64,000 nt of DNA from Pseudobutyrivibrio sp. UBA3626 (GTDB lineage: Bacteria > Bacillota > Clostridia > Lachnospirales > Lachnospiraceae), in contig DFLF01000017.1 in assembly GCA_002373675.1 (NCBI GenBank), positions 1-64,000 on the forward strand, written 5' to 3'. This document shows positions 41,407 to 50,059 of this stretch, in pieces (position 1 is the first letter of the stretch; each line of letters begins with the position of its first letter). The position numbers and the translations under genes are program-made. The notes beneath the pieces are model-generated. The model was not told the origin of the DNA, did no database searches, and saw only the letters and a list, made by a program, of their open reading frames with translations.

Positions 41407-42225
41407 TTACGATTTAATTGGCGAATCTAATGATCTATCCTTATCTAATAGCATTTCGATTTCTGGATTTACTTTCTTAGCCTCTTTAATAATTATATTC
41501 TTTGCAAGTAATTTGAAATCCTTTTCCTTTTCAACATGCTCATCAAAATCATATCCATGGCCATCCTCTTTAAATTCCATATAGTCAATATATGTCTTTG
41601 TACCATCCTTCTTTTCTACGCAATAATTAGGGAAATTGACTACTGGAAATAGATTCCCATTATCTTTTCTTTCTCTTAAGGCAACGACTACATCTTTACA
41701 TACAAAACCACCAAATTCTACTGAGCCTGATGCCTTAATACTCTCATGATCCCTTGCATATAATGTTGGCGTAATTCTATAAGCTCTACTCTTATTTTTA
41801 TTTGCACTAATATAAGAATAACCATCTTCAGAATTATAAGCGTCCATTAAACACTTATTTAGATCCTCTCGTGTTTCCTTTGTAATAGGAAATACTATGT
41901 TTTCATACTCGGGATGTCCTTCCTCATCAAGCTTTCCTGATTTAGTCTCACTATCATATGCTTGCTTTTGAGGCATAGCTACAAACATGCCTTTATCACT
42001 CTCAATTAACCTAATTCCATGTAATGTCACTGCATTAGATAGTGTCACTGCAGCATATGCTTTTATCGCACTATCCTCATCATTAACTCTTTTAGTAATT
42101 ACCGCATACATATAAGATGGATTAAGCTTCTTTTCTTTTGCTTGTTCATTTGATTGTTTCACAACATTTACATGCCCAATAACTTCGTTTAGTTGCTCCA
42201 TAAGTTCTTCTTTTGCTTGTTCCAT
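41407..42225 (-). CDS. SpoVG-like protein
   Basis: The product has 272 residues. The region with AYAAVTLSNAVTLHGIRLIE, then SDKGMFVAMPQKQ and ITKETREDLNKCLMDAY matches the SpoVG fold, a small RNA- and DNA-binding regulator of about 90 residues. Here it is followed by a further ~120-residue half that repeats a similar layout (AYRITPTLYARDHESIKASG, then VVALRERKDNGNLFPVVNFP), so it may be two SpoVG-type domains in tandem. ATG at 42,225 follows AAGGAG. It heads the operon with ArdC-like and topoisomerase III genes, behind a paired TTATAATA element; a regulatory role in transfer is inference. Confidence 0.75.
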   Translation of the reverse strand: MEQAKEELMEQLNEVIGHVNVVKQSNEQAKEKKLNPSYMYAVITKRVNDEDSAIKAYAAVTLSNAVTLHGIRLIESDKGMFVAMPQKQAYDSETKSGKLDEEGHPEYENIVFPITKETREDLNKCLMDAYNSEDGYSYISANKNKSRAYRITPTLYARDHESIKASGSVEFGGFVCKDVVVALRERKDNGNLFPVVNFPNYCVEKKDGTKTYIDYMEFKEDGHGYDFDEHVEKEKDFKLLAKNIIIKEAKKVNPEIEMLLDKDRSLDSPIKS

Positions 42226-42307
42226 AGTTATTTCTCCTTTTCTATTTGACTTAATTGAAATAATCAACTATATTCAAATTTTAGAAAAGGATGTTATAAA
42301 AAAAACA

Positions 42308-42346
42308 ACTTATAATATGTAAATGAATAGAATTCACCTATTATAA
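42308..42346 (-). promoter_or_regulatory. paired TTATAATA element 3 (inverted half-sites)
   Basis: TTATAATA at 42,310-42,317 and its reverse complement TATTATAA at 42,339-42,346, 29 bp start to start. It lies between the NlpC/P60 terminator and the SpoVG-like gene. Confidence 0.6.
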
Positions 42347-42362
42347 AAATATTAAAATAAAT

Positions 42363-42394
42363 AATGGCCAACGGACATACATCCGTCAGCCATT
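42363..42394 (-). terminator. terminator after the NlpC/P60 gene
   Basis: Stem AATGGC...ACGGA with complement TCCGT...GCCATT, followed by a T-rich tract on the minus strand. It follows the stop of the VirB4 operon's last gene by about 5 bp. Confidence 0.75.
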
Positions 42395-42398
42395 ACTA

Positions 42399-44417
42399 CT
42401 ACTTATTTACACGTCCATAACAATAGAAGTGTTCTTTCCAATATGAAGTTTCATAACTTGAGATTACTACTGTTCTTTTCGAACTAGAACAATGTATCAT
42501 ATTACCATTTCCAACTACTATGCCTACATGCGATGTTTTCTGACCGCCCTTTCCACCATCTGTACTTGCAAACCAAATTAAATCGCCTGGCTTTGCTTGA
42601 TCAGAATTTGTAAATGTACTACATACTCCAAGTAATGGATCAGTAGTCAAATAACCTATATCAGGCCTTAAACCTGAATTAATTAGCACATATGATACGA
42701 ATCCACTACAATCCATTCTAGGATAATTGCTTGGACCACCACCCCATGTATATGTGACAACATCCATACAAGGTAATGCTACATTCATCATTGAAGCAAA
42801 ATCTGAATCACTTAACGCAGCCTGATCAATATTATAACTAGATACATCTCCATTAAAACCAGCTGTGCTTCCAATAGGAATATCTTCCATCATATTCATA
42901 AAATAAATAACTAAATCATCATAATTTGAACCATAACGATTAATCCATTCCTTTTTATCAATACGATATACTGTCATTATTTGGTAATCAACTTCTTTTG
43001 TTTTTTCAACAGATATTACATCTTTTTGAATATGATTCACTTGATATACATTACTATATCCATATGTATCATTAGCGTATTTTACCAATTGATATGCATT
43101 TTTTATACTACATTTCAAATCATTGGCTTCCATACTATCTGCTGTAATGTATTGTCCAAATATATTTTTAAGATATCTTTCAGAATCAAGATTATATAAG
43201 TATACTTTGTTCAAATCCTTTCCACCAGAAGTAGAAAATGGTCTTGTAAATATAACATTTGATGCATATATTGAAGAAGTTTCATGTACCTCGTCTTCAA
43301 AATATGTTACTGTCTTTCTTGCATCATTTACACTCGTATAATTATATTGTTCAAATAGTGTAGATAAAAGCTTCTTCTCTTCATCAGTATCTACTATCAG
43401 CATTTCATCTACAGCACCAGCTATATTATTAGAATCAGAAGAATAAATCTTTGCACACATAATTGATAAATACGTAGAAACTATATCATAATAATTATTT
43501 GCACAATTCTTACTATCATTTATTACCTCATTGTATTCATTTTGATTCATAAAATATGTAGCATCACCATTAAATAATTCATTTTTTTCTTCTAAAACAT
43601 TAACAATATAATTAGGATTTGATGTCATTTCTGGAGAATTAAATAATCCCATATATTGCCCCAATGGTGTAAAACATACAAGTATGATTACCACTCCTAT
43701 TATAGTTATAATGATAATTGAATATAAAAGGAGCAATAAAACCAAAAAAGCAGCTGCAAATTTTATTATTATGGTTTTAAGCTTTTCAACTAGTGAACTA
43801 CCATCATCATAATCATCTTTAGGAGCAGTTTGATTTTGTGAAAGTGAAGATAACTTATCAAAAAAAGGAATCCTTTTCGTTAACTTGTTCGTCAAAAAAC
43901 TGCTATTACCATTCAAATTATCACTATTTAACTGTAAATGTTTTGCTGAACTTTTAAGTTTTTTTGCCGGAAGATTTACAGCTTTTGCACCTGTATCAAC
44001 TGCTTTTGTCGCAACATTAGTATCCATTGCTACATCTTTTGCACTGGATGCAGCTTTTTTTGTTCCTTCTGCAGATTTTTTTACAGCTTTTGCGGCATTA
44101 TTTCCTGCCTTATTAGTATTTTTAGGATTAACTACCCCTAATTTGTTTGGATCTACACTTTTATTAAAAGGATTATTGTTATTAACAAATCCAACTTTTA
44201 TATTACTTGATTTACCAGACTTGCTTTTAGAATAATTTGAAATATAATTATTAAGCTTCGCATTTTTAGATTCAATAGAATCTTTATTAGAGCCATTAGA
44301 TATATTAAATCTATTAGATATTTTTTCAGAAGTAACATTTGTTTCAATCACTTTTCTATCAATATCAAATATATTTTCTTCATATATTCTTTTATCTAAC
44401 TCTGGCAAACTACTCAT
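42399..44417 (-). CDS. NlpC/P60 peptidoglycan hydrolase of the mating channel
   Basis: The product has 672 residues. The first ~210 residues are a polar, Lys/Ala/Asn-rich intracellular tail; a transmembrane helix follows (near residues 220-250, FAAAFLVLLLLLYSIIIITI). Then comes an exterior region of about 300 residues. The C-terminal NlpC/P60 domain has catalytic Cys in DCSGF (near residue 567) and His in SHVGIVVG. In Gram-positive ICEs a membrane-bound hydrolase of this type opens the cell wall for the T4SS (VirB1-like role). It starts directly at the VirB4 stop codon. Confidence 0.85.
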   Translation of the reverse strand: MSSLPELDKRIYEENIFDIDRKVIETNVTSEKISNRFNISNGSNKDSIESKNAKLNNYISNYSKSKSGKSSNIKVGFVNNNNPFNKSVDPNKLGVVNPKNTNKAGNNAAKAVKKSAEGTKKAASSAKDVAMDTNVATKAVDTGAKAVNLPAKKLKSSAKHLQLNSDNLNGNSSFLTNKLTKRIPFFDKLSSLSQNQTAPKDDYDDGSSLVEKLKTIIIKFAAAFLVLLLLLYSIIIITIIGVVIILVCFTPLGQYMGLFNSPEMTSNPNYIVNVLEEKNELFNGDATYFMNQNEYNEVINDSKNCANNYYDIVSTYLSIMCAKIYSSDSNNIAGAVDEMLIVDTDEEKKLLSTLFEQYNYTSVNDARKTVTYFEDEVHETSSIYASNVIFTRPFSTSGGKDLNKVYLYNLDSERYLKNIFGQYITADSMEANDLKCSIKNAYQLVKYANDTYGYSNVYQVNHIQKDVISVEKTKEVDYQIMTVYRIDKKEWINRYGSNYDDLVIYFMNMMEDIPIGSTAGFNGDVSSYNIDQAALSDSDFASMMNVALPCMDVVTYTWGGGPSNYPRMDCSGFVSYVLINSGLRPDIGYLTTDPLLGVCSTFTNSDQAKPGDLIWFASTDGGKGGQKTSHVGIVVGNGNMIHCSSSKRTVVISSYETSYWKEHFYCYGRVNK

Positions 44418-46832
44418 CTACTTATATCCTTTTGCTTTTTTCATTGCTATTTTTTCGTGTAAATTAGTATTATATATTGCATAAACGGGATTGTCTTTTT
44501 CTATAACATTATTAAAAGGAATAACGATGTTACCAAACCTAATTAATCCTGTTCCTGGTTGTGCTAATGCTACATATCTCAATTGTGCATCACTTATATT
44601 AGGGAATGCTGTTTTTAGGGCTATTACATCAGGTTCAGCTTGCTTTAAGAAACATGTATATTCAGAATTACTTACAAGTGTTGATGTCATTGGATCCTTT
44701 AATACTTCAACGACATTCTGTGTTATTCCAGTACAAAGACCACCTAATTTTCTAACTTTTTTCCATAAAGAAATTAGATAATCTCTTGAATACTTTTTCC
44801 CTAATACTACATGGAATTCATCAATATAAAGCCATGTGGCTACACCTTTTTGAGAATTTTCAATAATTCTTTGCCTTATATTTTCAAGCATTACAAGCAT
44901 GGCTACACCTGTAAGATTCTCACCAAGATCACGAAGTCCATATACAATTACTCTATTATTGATATTTACATTAGATTGGTGGTTAAAAATGTTAAGTCCA
45001 CCTTCTGTAAACAATTCAAGAGCAATAACAATGTCTCGTGATTCTTTTTCTTCTTGTTGCTTTAATATTTCAACAAAATCACTCATTATAGGCTGTTTTC
45101 TTTGAGAAATAGGTTTGCTTGCAATTCCATCAAAAAGAATTCTTATTGCTCTATCTACAAGTGTCTTATGAGCAGGCTTCATACCACCTTCCATTGCTTG
45201 ATCAACAAGTCCAAGCATAAATTCTGATTTTTCTCGTACTTGACCATCAGACATATCAACTTGTAACCGTTCAAGATCAACAACTAGGGGATTCATGTGA
45301 TGCTTAGTTGCTGTAGAAAGATTAATAATCTGTCCATTGTATGCCTCTGCAACATCAAAATATTCCAATGTAGGATCTACCACAATAATGTCATCTTCAG
45401 TGTTAAGAAAAACTGAGCCAATTTCCATCTTACAACCAGTAAAAGATTTTCCACCGCCTGGCACTCCGAATACAAATCCATTTCCATTAACAGATTTTTT
45501 GCGATTTGCAAAAATCGGTTCTTTAGAAATTTGATTTATCCCATAATAAAATGGATGATCTGTTTGTTGAAGTTCTAATACATTAAATGGCATTAACGCT
45601 CCTGCAGAAGATGTAAAGAGCGAACGAAGCTTATTAACTTGTCTTACACCATAAGGAAGAATCGTATTAAGCGCCTCACGTTGTTGTGAAAAGTATGGAG
45701 CAATTTCTAGTGTTTCTTTTTCTGTAATTTGTTTTAATACATTTATATTATTCTTAAGCTTCTCTTCATTTTCTGCACAAACAACAAATGAAACTCCTAC
45801 CCAAAACATCTTCTGATCATCTTCTCTCATATGATCTAACATATCTTCTAATTCTTCTTTTTCCCTTCTTACTTTATAAGAAATATCAGAAGAATAGTTT
45901 CCAGTTCTATTTCTTTTATCTTGCTGCTTAACAATCTTGTTTTCTATTCCTAATAGCTTATTTTCAAGCGTTTTATAAGTTATGTCTTGAGATACAGGAA
46001 CAAAATCAATTGTAAAACATGATACAAAAGAATTATTTGTAAGATTTATAAACAGATTATCCGTAAGCTTTCGAGGATAACTTGATGGCTCAATATAATA
46101 ACAACTACCAACAAATCTATCTGTCTCAAAAGAATCAACTGAATTATTAAAATCAATATAATTAGGTGCTATATAATCTTTATAATTACGACCATTAATT
46201 ATCTCTTGATTTATATCAAGATTAAATAAGTTTTCATCACCACAATGGTAGAAATTATATAAAAGTCTCAGTCTCTCATTTGTTGATAATGGAACTAAGT
46301 TGCTTCCAAGCGATACAAAATTAGAAATAAAATTACTTTCAAGAGTTGAAATTGATGCCTTTGCTTCTTCATAATTTTCCTTTTCTACACAAATAGTGAG
46401 GATTTTTACCTGTTCAACACCATTTTTCCCCTCAAAGATCTTATTTTCAATGATGTCATTATATGAATCGCGTAGCCAATCAAAATCATCATTGTGATGT
46501 TGGTATAAAATCTCATTTTCAATTAATTCCATGTTTCGATTTCTGTTAAATACAGTAATTTTAATATGAACATCAAAAGAATTAATTGTTTTATACCATT
46601 CCGAAAAAAATGATAATTGCTCATCAAACGTCTTCGGAGTATAATTAACATCTACTAATTCATAAGATTTACTCCATTTATTTTTTCCAACCTTAAACAA
46701 TCCATTGGGTGCTAGTTGCAATATTTCAATAATGTCCTGGGCAGACTTAGGATGCTCATTAATAAGACTTTCTGCCCTCTTTAGCTTTTCGAATTGTTTT
46801 CGACTTCCCAAAACTGTCTTTTTCTTCTTCAT
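44418..46832 (-). CDS. VirB4-type T4SS ATPase
   Basis: The product has 804 residues, the motor of the conjugation channel. Walker A GVPGGGKSFTG is near residues 454-465, and Walker B is LYIDEFHVVL near residue 667. The N-terminal half is the usual VirB4 domain; DIIVVDPTLEYFDV follows Walker A. In Gram-positive ICEs it is the most conserved channel component. It starts 10 bp after the VirB4-like partner gene and is followed without a gap by the hydrolase. Confidence 0.93.
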   Translation of the reverse strand: MKKKKTVLGSRKQFEKLKRAESLINEHPKSAQDIIEILQLAPNGLFKVGKNKWSKSYELVDVNYTPKTFDEQLSFFSEWYKTINSFDVHIKITVFNRNRNMELIENEILYQHHNDDFDWLRDSYNDIIENKIFEGKNGVEQVKILTICVEKENYEEAKASISTLESNFISNFVSLGSNLVPLSTNERLRLLYNFYHCGDENLFNLDINQEIINGRNYKDYIAPNYIDFNNSVDSFETDRFVGSCYYIEPSSYPRKLTDNLFINLTNNSFVSCFTIDFVPVSQDITYKTLENKLLGIENKIVKQQDKRNRTGNYSSDISYKVRREKEELEDMLDHMREDDQKMFWVGVSFVVCAENEEKLKNNINVLKQITEKETLEIAPYFSQQREALNTILPYGVRQVNKLRSLFTSSAGALMPFNVLELQQTDHPFYYGINQISKEPIFANRKKSVNGNGFVFGVPGGGKSFTGCKMEIGSVFLNTEDDIIVVDPTLEYFDVAEAYNGQIINLSTATKHHMNPLVVDLERLQVDMSDGQVREKSEFMLGLVDQAMEGGMKPAHKTLVDRAIRILFDGIASKPISQRKQPIMSDFVEILKQQEEKESRDIVIALELFTEGGLNIFNHQSNVNINNRVIVYGLRDLGENLTGVAMLVMLENIRQRIIENSQKGVATWLYIDEFHVVLGKKYSRDYLISLWKKVRKLGGLCTGITQNVVEVLKDPMTSTLVSNSEYTCFLKQAEPDVIALKTAFPNISDAQLRYVALAQPGTGLIRFGNIVIPFNNVIEKDNPVYAIYNTNLHEKIAMKKAKGYK

Positions 46833-46842
46833 ACTAACCTTT

Positions 46843-47970
46843 CTAATTCATAAAATAATTCTTCAAAATATCCATATCATCTATATTTTTTTCATATGGT
46901 ATCAGTAATTTACCCACCTCACTCGACTTAATAAGTGAATTTGCCTTAAAAGATTTATTTGATATTCCACAAATCACATTTATAAGATTCATACTGTTAT
47001 AAAAAATCTTATCTACTGAAAAGCCTGCAGATTTAAGTAAATTCTTAAATGAATTAAAATTATCTTCTAATTCTTCCAAAGAATCCCCTTCTATCAAATA
47101 GAGCTTGGATATATAACAAAACTTACGTGAATCATTAAACTTTCCTTTTTTCTTCTTAAATTCTAGATATATATCATATAGTTCCTTATTATTTCGCTTT
47201 ATCCTATTTACTAATCCGTTATATCCAACATACAATGAATTAAAGTTTCTTATCAGATTATAATCAGAGATAGGAGTCATTTCTGATATATTGAACTTAA
47301 TATAATCTAATGACGATAAAATGCTTTCAAATTCATCATATTTATATGGATAATTACTAATTGATGCAAATAAATAGTACTTATCTGTTATATCTGATCT
47401 AAACCAATAACTTTCATTATCAAGAATCATATTACCTTTGCTATCATATATAGATTTAAGAAAAACACTTATGTCTTTAAAAAACATAGATGCATCTATA
47501 TCATCAATATCAAAAATTTCTTTTAAAAAACCTACATATTTCGTTATTAAATCATTAAGTTCAATTTGATTTATAGTGATGTTGTTTTTCTGTGCAGAAT
47601 ATAGTAGATTCTTCTTTATCGTTTCAATTCTTTCATTTAACTCATTTAGATTGATGAGTTTGAATGAAATAACCATCATATGTGACTTTTTTTCTAGATC
47701 ATTAATAAATCTAACCACACAATCCGATATACGTAAATCATTCATAAAATCATTTACTTCATCAATATTGTTAGACGAATAAGAGAAAGAAAAAGCAAGT
47801 GTAAAGCAATCATCATTATGCTCAATTAATCCATTGTCATAAATTTTTCTAACGCCTATATGTCTTTTTACAAAGTCTGGTGCAATATAGTAAGAACCAA
47901 ACTTTGATTTACCCTTTTTGAACTTTTCCTTTTTGAAACTATCCTTCTTATTTTTTCTTAGCAAATCCAT
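46843..47970 (-). CDS. VirB4 N-domain-like T4SS protein without ATPase motifs
   Basis: The product has 375 residues. No Walker motif is visible. Its alternation of helices and strands (SSNNIDEVNDFMNDLRISDC, then VRFINDLEKKSHMMVISF) and size resemble the N-terminal domain of VirB4/TrbE proteins. It sits just upstream of full-length VirB4 and overlaps the end of the PrgI-like gene by 23 bp. It may be a structural paralogue of VirB4 or an unrelated channel factor; only a structure comparison would settle it. GAGG precedes the start. Confidence 0.5.
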   Translation of the reverse strand: MDLLRKNKKDSFKKEKFKKGKSKFGSYYIAPDFVKRHIGVRKIYDNGLIEHNDDCFTLAFSFSYSSNNIDEVNDFMNDLRISDCVVRFINDLEKKSHMMVISFKLINLNELNERIETIKKNLLYSAQKNNITINQIELNDLITKYVGFLKEIFDIDDIDASMFFKDISVFLKSIYDSKGNMILDNESYWFRSDITDKYYLFASISNYPYKYDEFESILSSLDYIKFNISEMTPISDYNLIRNFNSLYVGYNGLVNRIKRNNKELYDIYLEFKKKKGKFNDSRKFCYISKLYLIEGDSLEELEDNFNSFKNLLKSAGFSVDKIFYNSMNLINVICGISNKSFKANSLIKSSEVGKLLIPYEKNIDDMDILKNYFMN

Positions 47971-48328
47971 TGATTATCCTCTTCTTTTTCTTATTTGTTT
48001 CTTCAATTCTTTCCAATTCTTCAAAATCAATGTAATCTCTAGAATTAGTATATGGAATCTTCTTTAATGAAAGTATCTTTTTAATACGTTGAAAAAATGA
48101 CATTCCATCCTTTCGCCCAAAGCCTGCAACAATGATCGGTATTACAAAAAGCAAGGATAAATAACAACAAATCATTATGTGTAATCCACAAACAAAATAA
48201 AAGAATGCAACAGATCCTGCACCAACTAGAAAACCTGCAATTACAAATAATGATTCTCTCGCATCAAATGATCCTATTACGGATTCTTTGTATTTTTCAA
48301 TGTCATTATTAATATTTACACTTAACAT
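47948..48328 (-). CDS. PrgI-like (VirB3-type) T4SS membrane protein
   Basis: The product has 126 residues with two adjacent transmembrane helices (about residues 27-48 and 50-70) preceded by the typical opening (VNINNDIEKYKESVIGSFDA, RESLFVIAGFLVG). The tail has IRK-like basic residues before VirB4, as in PrgI proteins of Gram-positive elements. GGAGA precedes the ATG. Order PrgI, VirB4-like, VirB4 is the usual one. Confidence 0.8.
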   Translation of the reverse strand: MLSVNINNDIEKYKESVIGSFDARESLFVIAGFLVGAGSVAFFYFVCGLHIMICCYLSLLFVIPIIVAGFGRKDGMSFFQRIKKILSLKKIPYTNSRDYIDFEELERIEETNKKKKRIINGFAKKK

Positions 48329-48338
48329 ACGATTCTCC

Positions 48339-48725
48339 TTAGATATAAATATGTTTATTACTTAGATAATTAACTGCTCTCAAGTCTGCTTTCAAATCAC
48401 TTGACAAAAACATATCTCCGTCAACATTAATATTCTTAATTAGAAGTACTAATTTTTCAGCTTCTACACCTCTTGTAATAAAATATTTGTTATTTTTCAT
48501 AAGTCCTTCAACAAATACATTTTTCCCCCTTTTTAATGTTCTCATCACATTTTTGGCAAACTCATTAAATGTTAAGCAATGAATCGTTGTAGTATTATCA
48601 TGATCATTGTCATATACACATACATCAAAACCTAATACATTTAATGATTTGGATTTTTCATCATCTTTAATTAACCTAAATCTGGGTTCATTTACTAATT
48701 CCCCATATATTTGAATACTCTGCAT
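48339..48725 (-). CDS. single-stranded-DNA-binding (SSB)-like protein
   Basis: The product has 128 residues with an OB-fold outline: MQSIQIYGELVNEPRFRLIK, then GFDVCVYDND, CLTFNEFAKNV, and KRGKNVFVEGLMKNNKYF. This order of strands is that of bacterial SSB. It is shorter than household SSB and has no acidic tail. Elements use such proteins to cover transferred strands. The start at 48,725 follows GGAAAGGA; the frame is open to 48,830 inside the VirB6 gene end. Confidence 0.65.
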   Translation of the reverse strand: MQSIQIYGELVNEPRFRLIKDDEKSKSLNVLGFDVCVYDNDHDNTTTIHCLTFNEFAKNVMRTLKRGKNVFVEGLMKNNKYFITRGVEAEKLVLLIKNINVDGDMFLSSDLKADLRAVNYLSNKHIYI

Positions 48726-48739
48726 ATTGATTTCCTTTC

Positions 48740-49690
48740 CTAAAGTCCAAATACTTTTTGAGTTAAAGTGCTTGCTCCTTTTACCACACCACACGTTGTA
48801 ACTGCAATTACAGTTCTTTCTAACATCCAATTTAATGTTGATTTCTCAATTTCTGACATTCCCGATATACTAAATTGAAATCCCAATGCATCAGGACTTG
48901 CAAATAATGTAGAACAAATCGTTATTGCAATAATCATAGTTAACGCTTCAAGAATTGTGCATAATGCATATTTCCAGAAAGCTATTGATGTCTGTTTTAA
49001 CATATGATTTCCTGCAATTGTGGAATTGGCTAATGCTCCATATGGAATTAATGATAGAAGTTTAATCATTCTGGCAAACGCTTGATAAATTATAATTATC
49101 CCAGTAGCCATTATTATCAGGCTAAATAGTGAAGAAAATAATAACAATGACAACGAGTTTAATTGTACATTTGCGTATGAATTTTGTGAAATTGCCTGTG
49201 AAAGTGGTGCTGGTAGTGTATTCGCCACTCCCGATTCAGATATCGAAACACCACTAATACTTATATTCAATCCCGACGTAGCATATCTAATAAGTCCAAA
49301 AAATGATTTTACAATTGTTAATGAACCTGAAACAAAAAATTCAGCAATAAATAACTTACACATTCCACGAATAATTGTTTCTATCCTTAATTCGTGACGT
49401 GGATCCATTGATTCTTCACAAAATCCGATTAAAAAGAAAACAACTACCAATGTAGATGCAATGCCAACAAACACACTGTTTACCGTATTAATTGTGCTCC
49501 ATGCTGAAGAACTAAATGATTCAGGATCTTGTGTCAAGATTCCATATGCCACTTTAATACATTGATTATATATGGCCATTCCAACTTCAAGATTGTTAGC
49601 AATTGATTGAAATATAGAGTTAGGTAAATTAGGCAGCAATTTTTCAAGTAAAGCTAGTAAACCTGATGCTGCTCCAGAACTAATAGGCAT
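48740..49690 (-). CDS. VirB6/TrbL-like T4SS membrane protein
   Basis: The product has 316 residues with about six transmembrane segments (for example GIASTLVVVFFLIGF, SLSLLLFSSLFSLIIMATGI, ALTMIIAITICSTLF) and Ser/Ala-rich loops, as in the VirB6/TrbL channel components. AAGGA precedes the ATG. It follows the VirB2-like gene by 26 bp, and the SSB-like gene starts just inside its 3' edge region. Confidence 0.8.
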   Translation of the reverse strand: MPISSGAASGLLALLEKLLPNLPNSIFQSIANNLEVGMAIYNQCIKVAYGILTQDPESFSSSAWSTINTVNSVFVGIASTLVVVFFLIGFCEESMDPRHELRIETIIRGMCKLFIAEFFVSGSLTIVKSFFGLIRYATSGLNISISGVSISESGVANTLPAPLSQAISQNSYANVQLNSLSLLLFSSLFSLIIMATGIIIIYQAFARMIKLLSLIPYGALANSTIAGNHMLKQTSIAFWKYALCTILEALTMIIAITICSTLFASPDALGFQFSISGMSEIEKSTLNWMLERTVIAVTTCGVVKGASTLTQKVFGL

Positions 49691-49716
49691 AATAACTATC
49701 CTTTCTTATAATTAAA

Positions 49717-49935
49717 TTAACTTCCTAATCCAAGGAACGCTAATACCGCACCTATTGCAGCCATTATCGCACCACCAGCCATGCCTAATCCTGCAGTCTT
49801 CATTCCTTGTGAATCTCTTTCCTGAAGCGCTGAAGCAAAATCAAATATATTTTTTGCTAGCACAATAATTCCAATAATTGATATTGCTCCCATAAACAAT
49901 GTTTTTAAATTATTTAATCCTGTAATTACTTCCAT
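49717..49935 (-). CDS. VirB2/Maff2-like T4SS subunit
   Basis: The product has 72 residues with two hydrophobic helices: FMGAISIIGIIVLAKNIFDF and GMAGGAIMAAIGAVLAFLGL, joined by a polar loop (ASALQERDSQGMK). This two-helix, glycine-rich layout matches the Maff2/VirB2-type subunits of Gram-positive ICEs. It is the first gene of the channel operon, behind a paired TTATAATA element. Confidence 0.75.
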   Translation of the reverse strand: MEVITGLNNLKTLFMGAISIIGIIVLAKNIFDFASALQERDSQGMKTAGLGMAGGAIMAAIGAVLAFLGLGS

Positions 49936-50000
49936 TTTTCTCTATCCTTTCTATTTGTTTTTTTGAATTACAAACAAATAATAGGAAGAAAAAAGGCAAA

Positions 50001-50053
50001 AAAAATCACTTATAATAGGTAAAATAAGCGATTTTTCTATTATAAGTGATTTT
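50001..50053 (-). promoter_or_regulatory. paired TTATAATA element 4, also a terminator hairpin
   Basis: AAAATCACTTATAATAG and its perfect complement CTATTATAAGTGATTTT form a 17-bp stem around an 18-base loop. On the minus strand eight T follow, so it can end the VirD4 transcript. At the same time it carries the TTATAATA / TATTATAA half-sites at the usual spacing in front of the VirB2-like gene, so one sequence does both jobs. Confidence 0.75.
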
Positions 50054-50059
50054 GTAATC

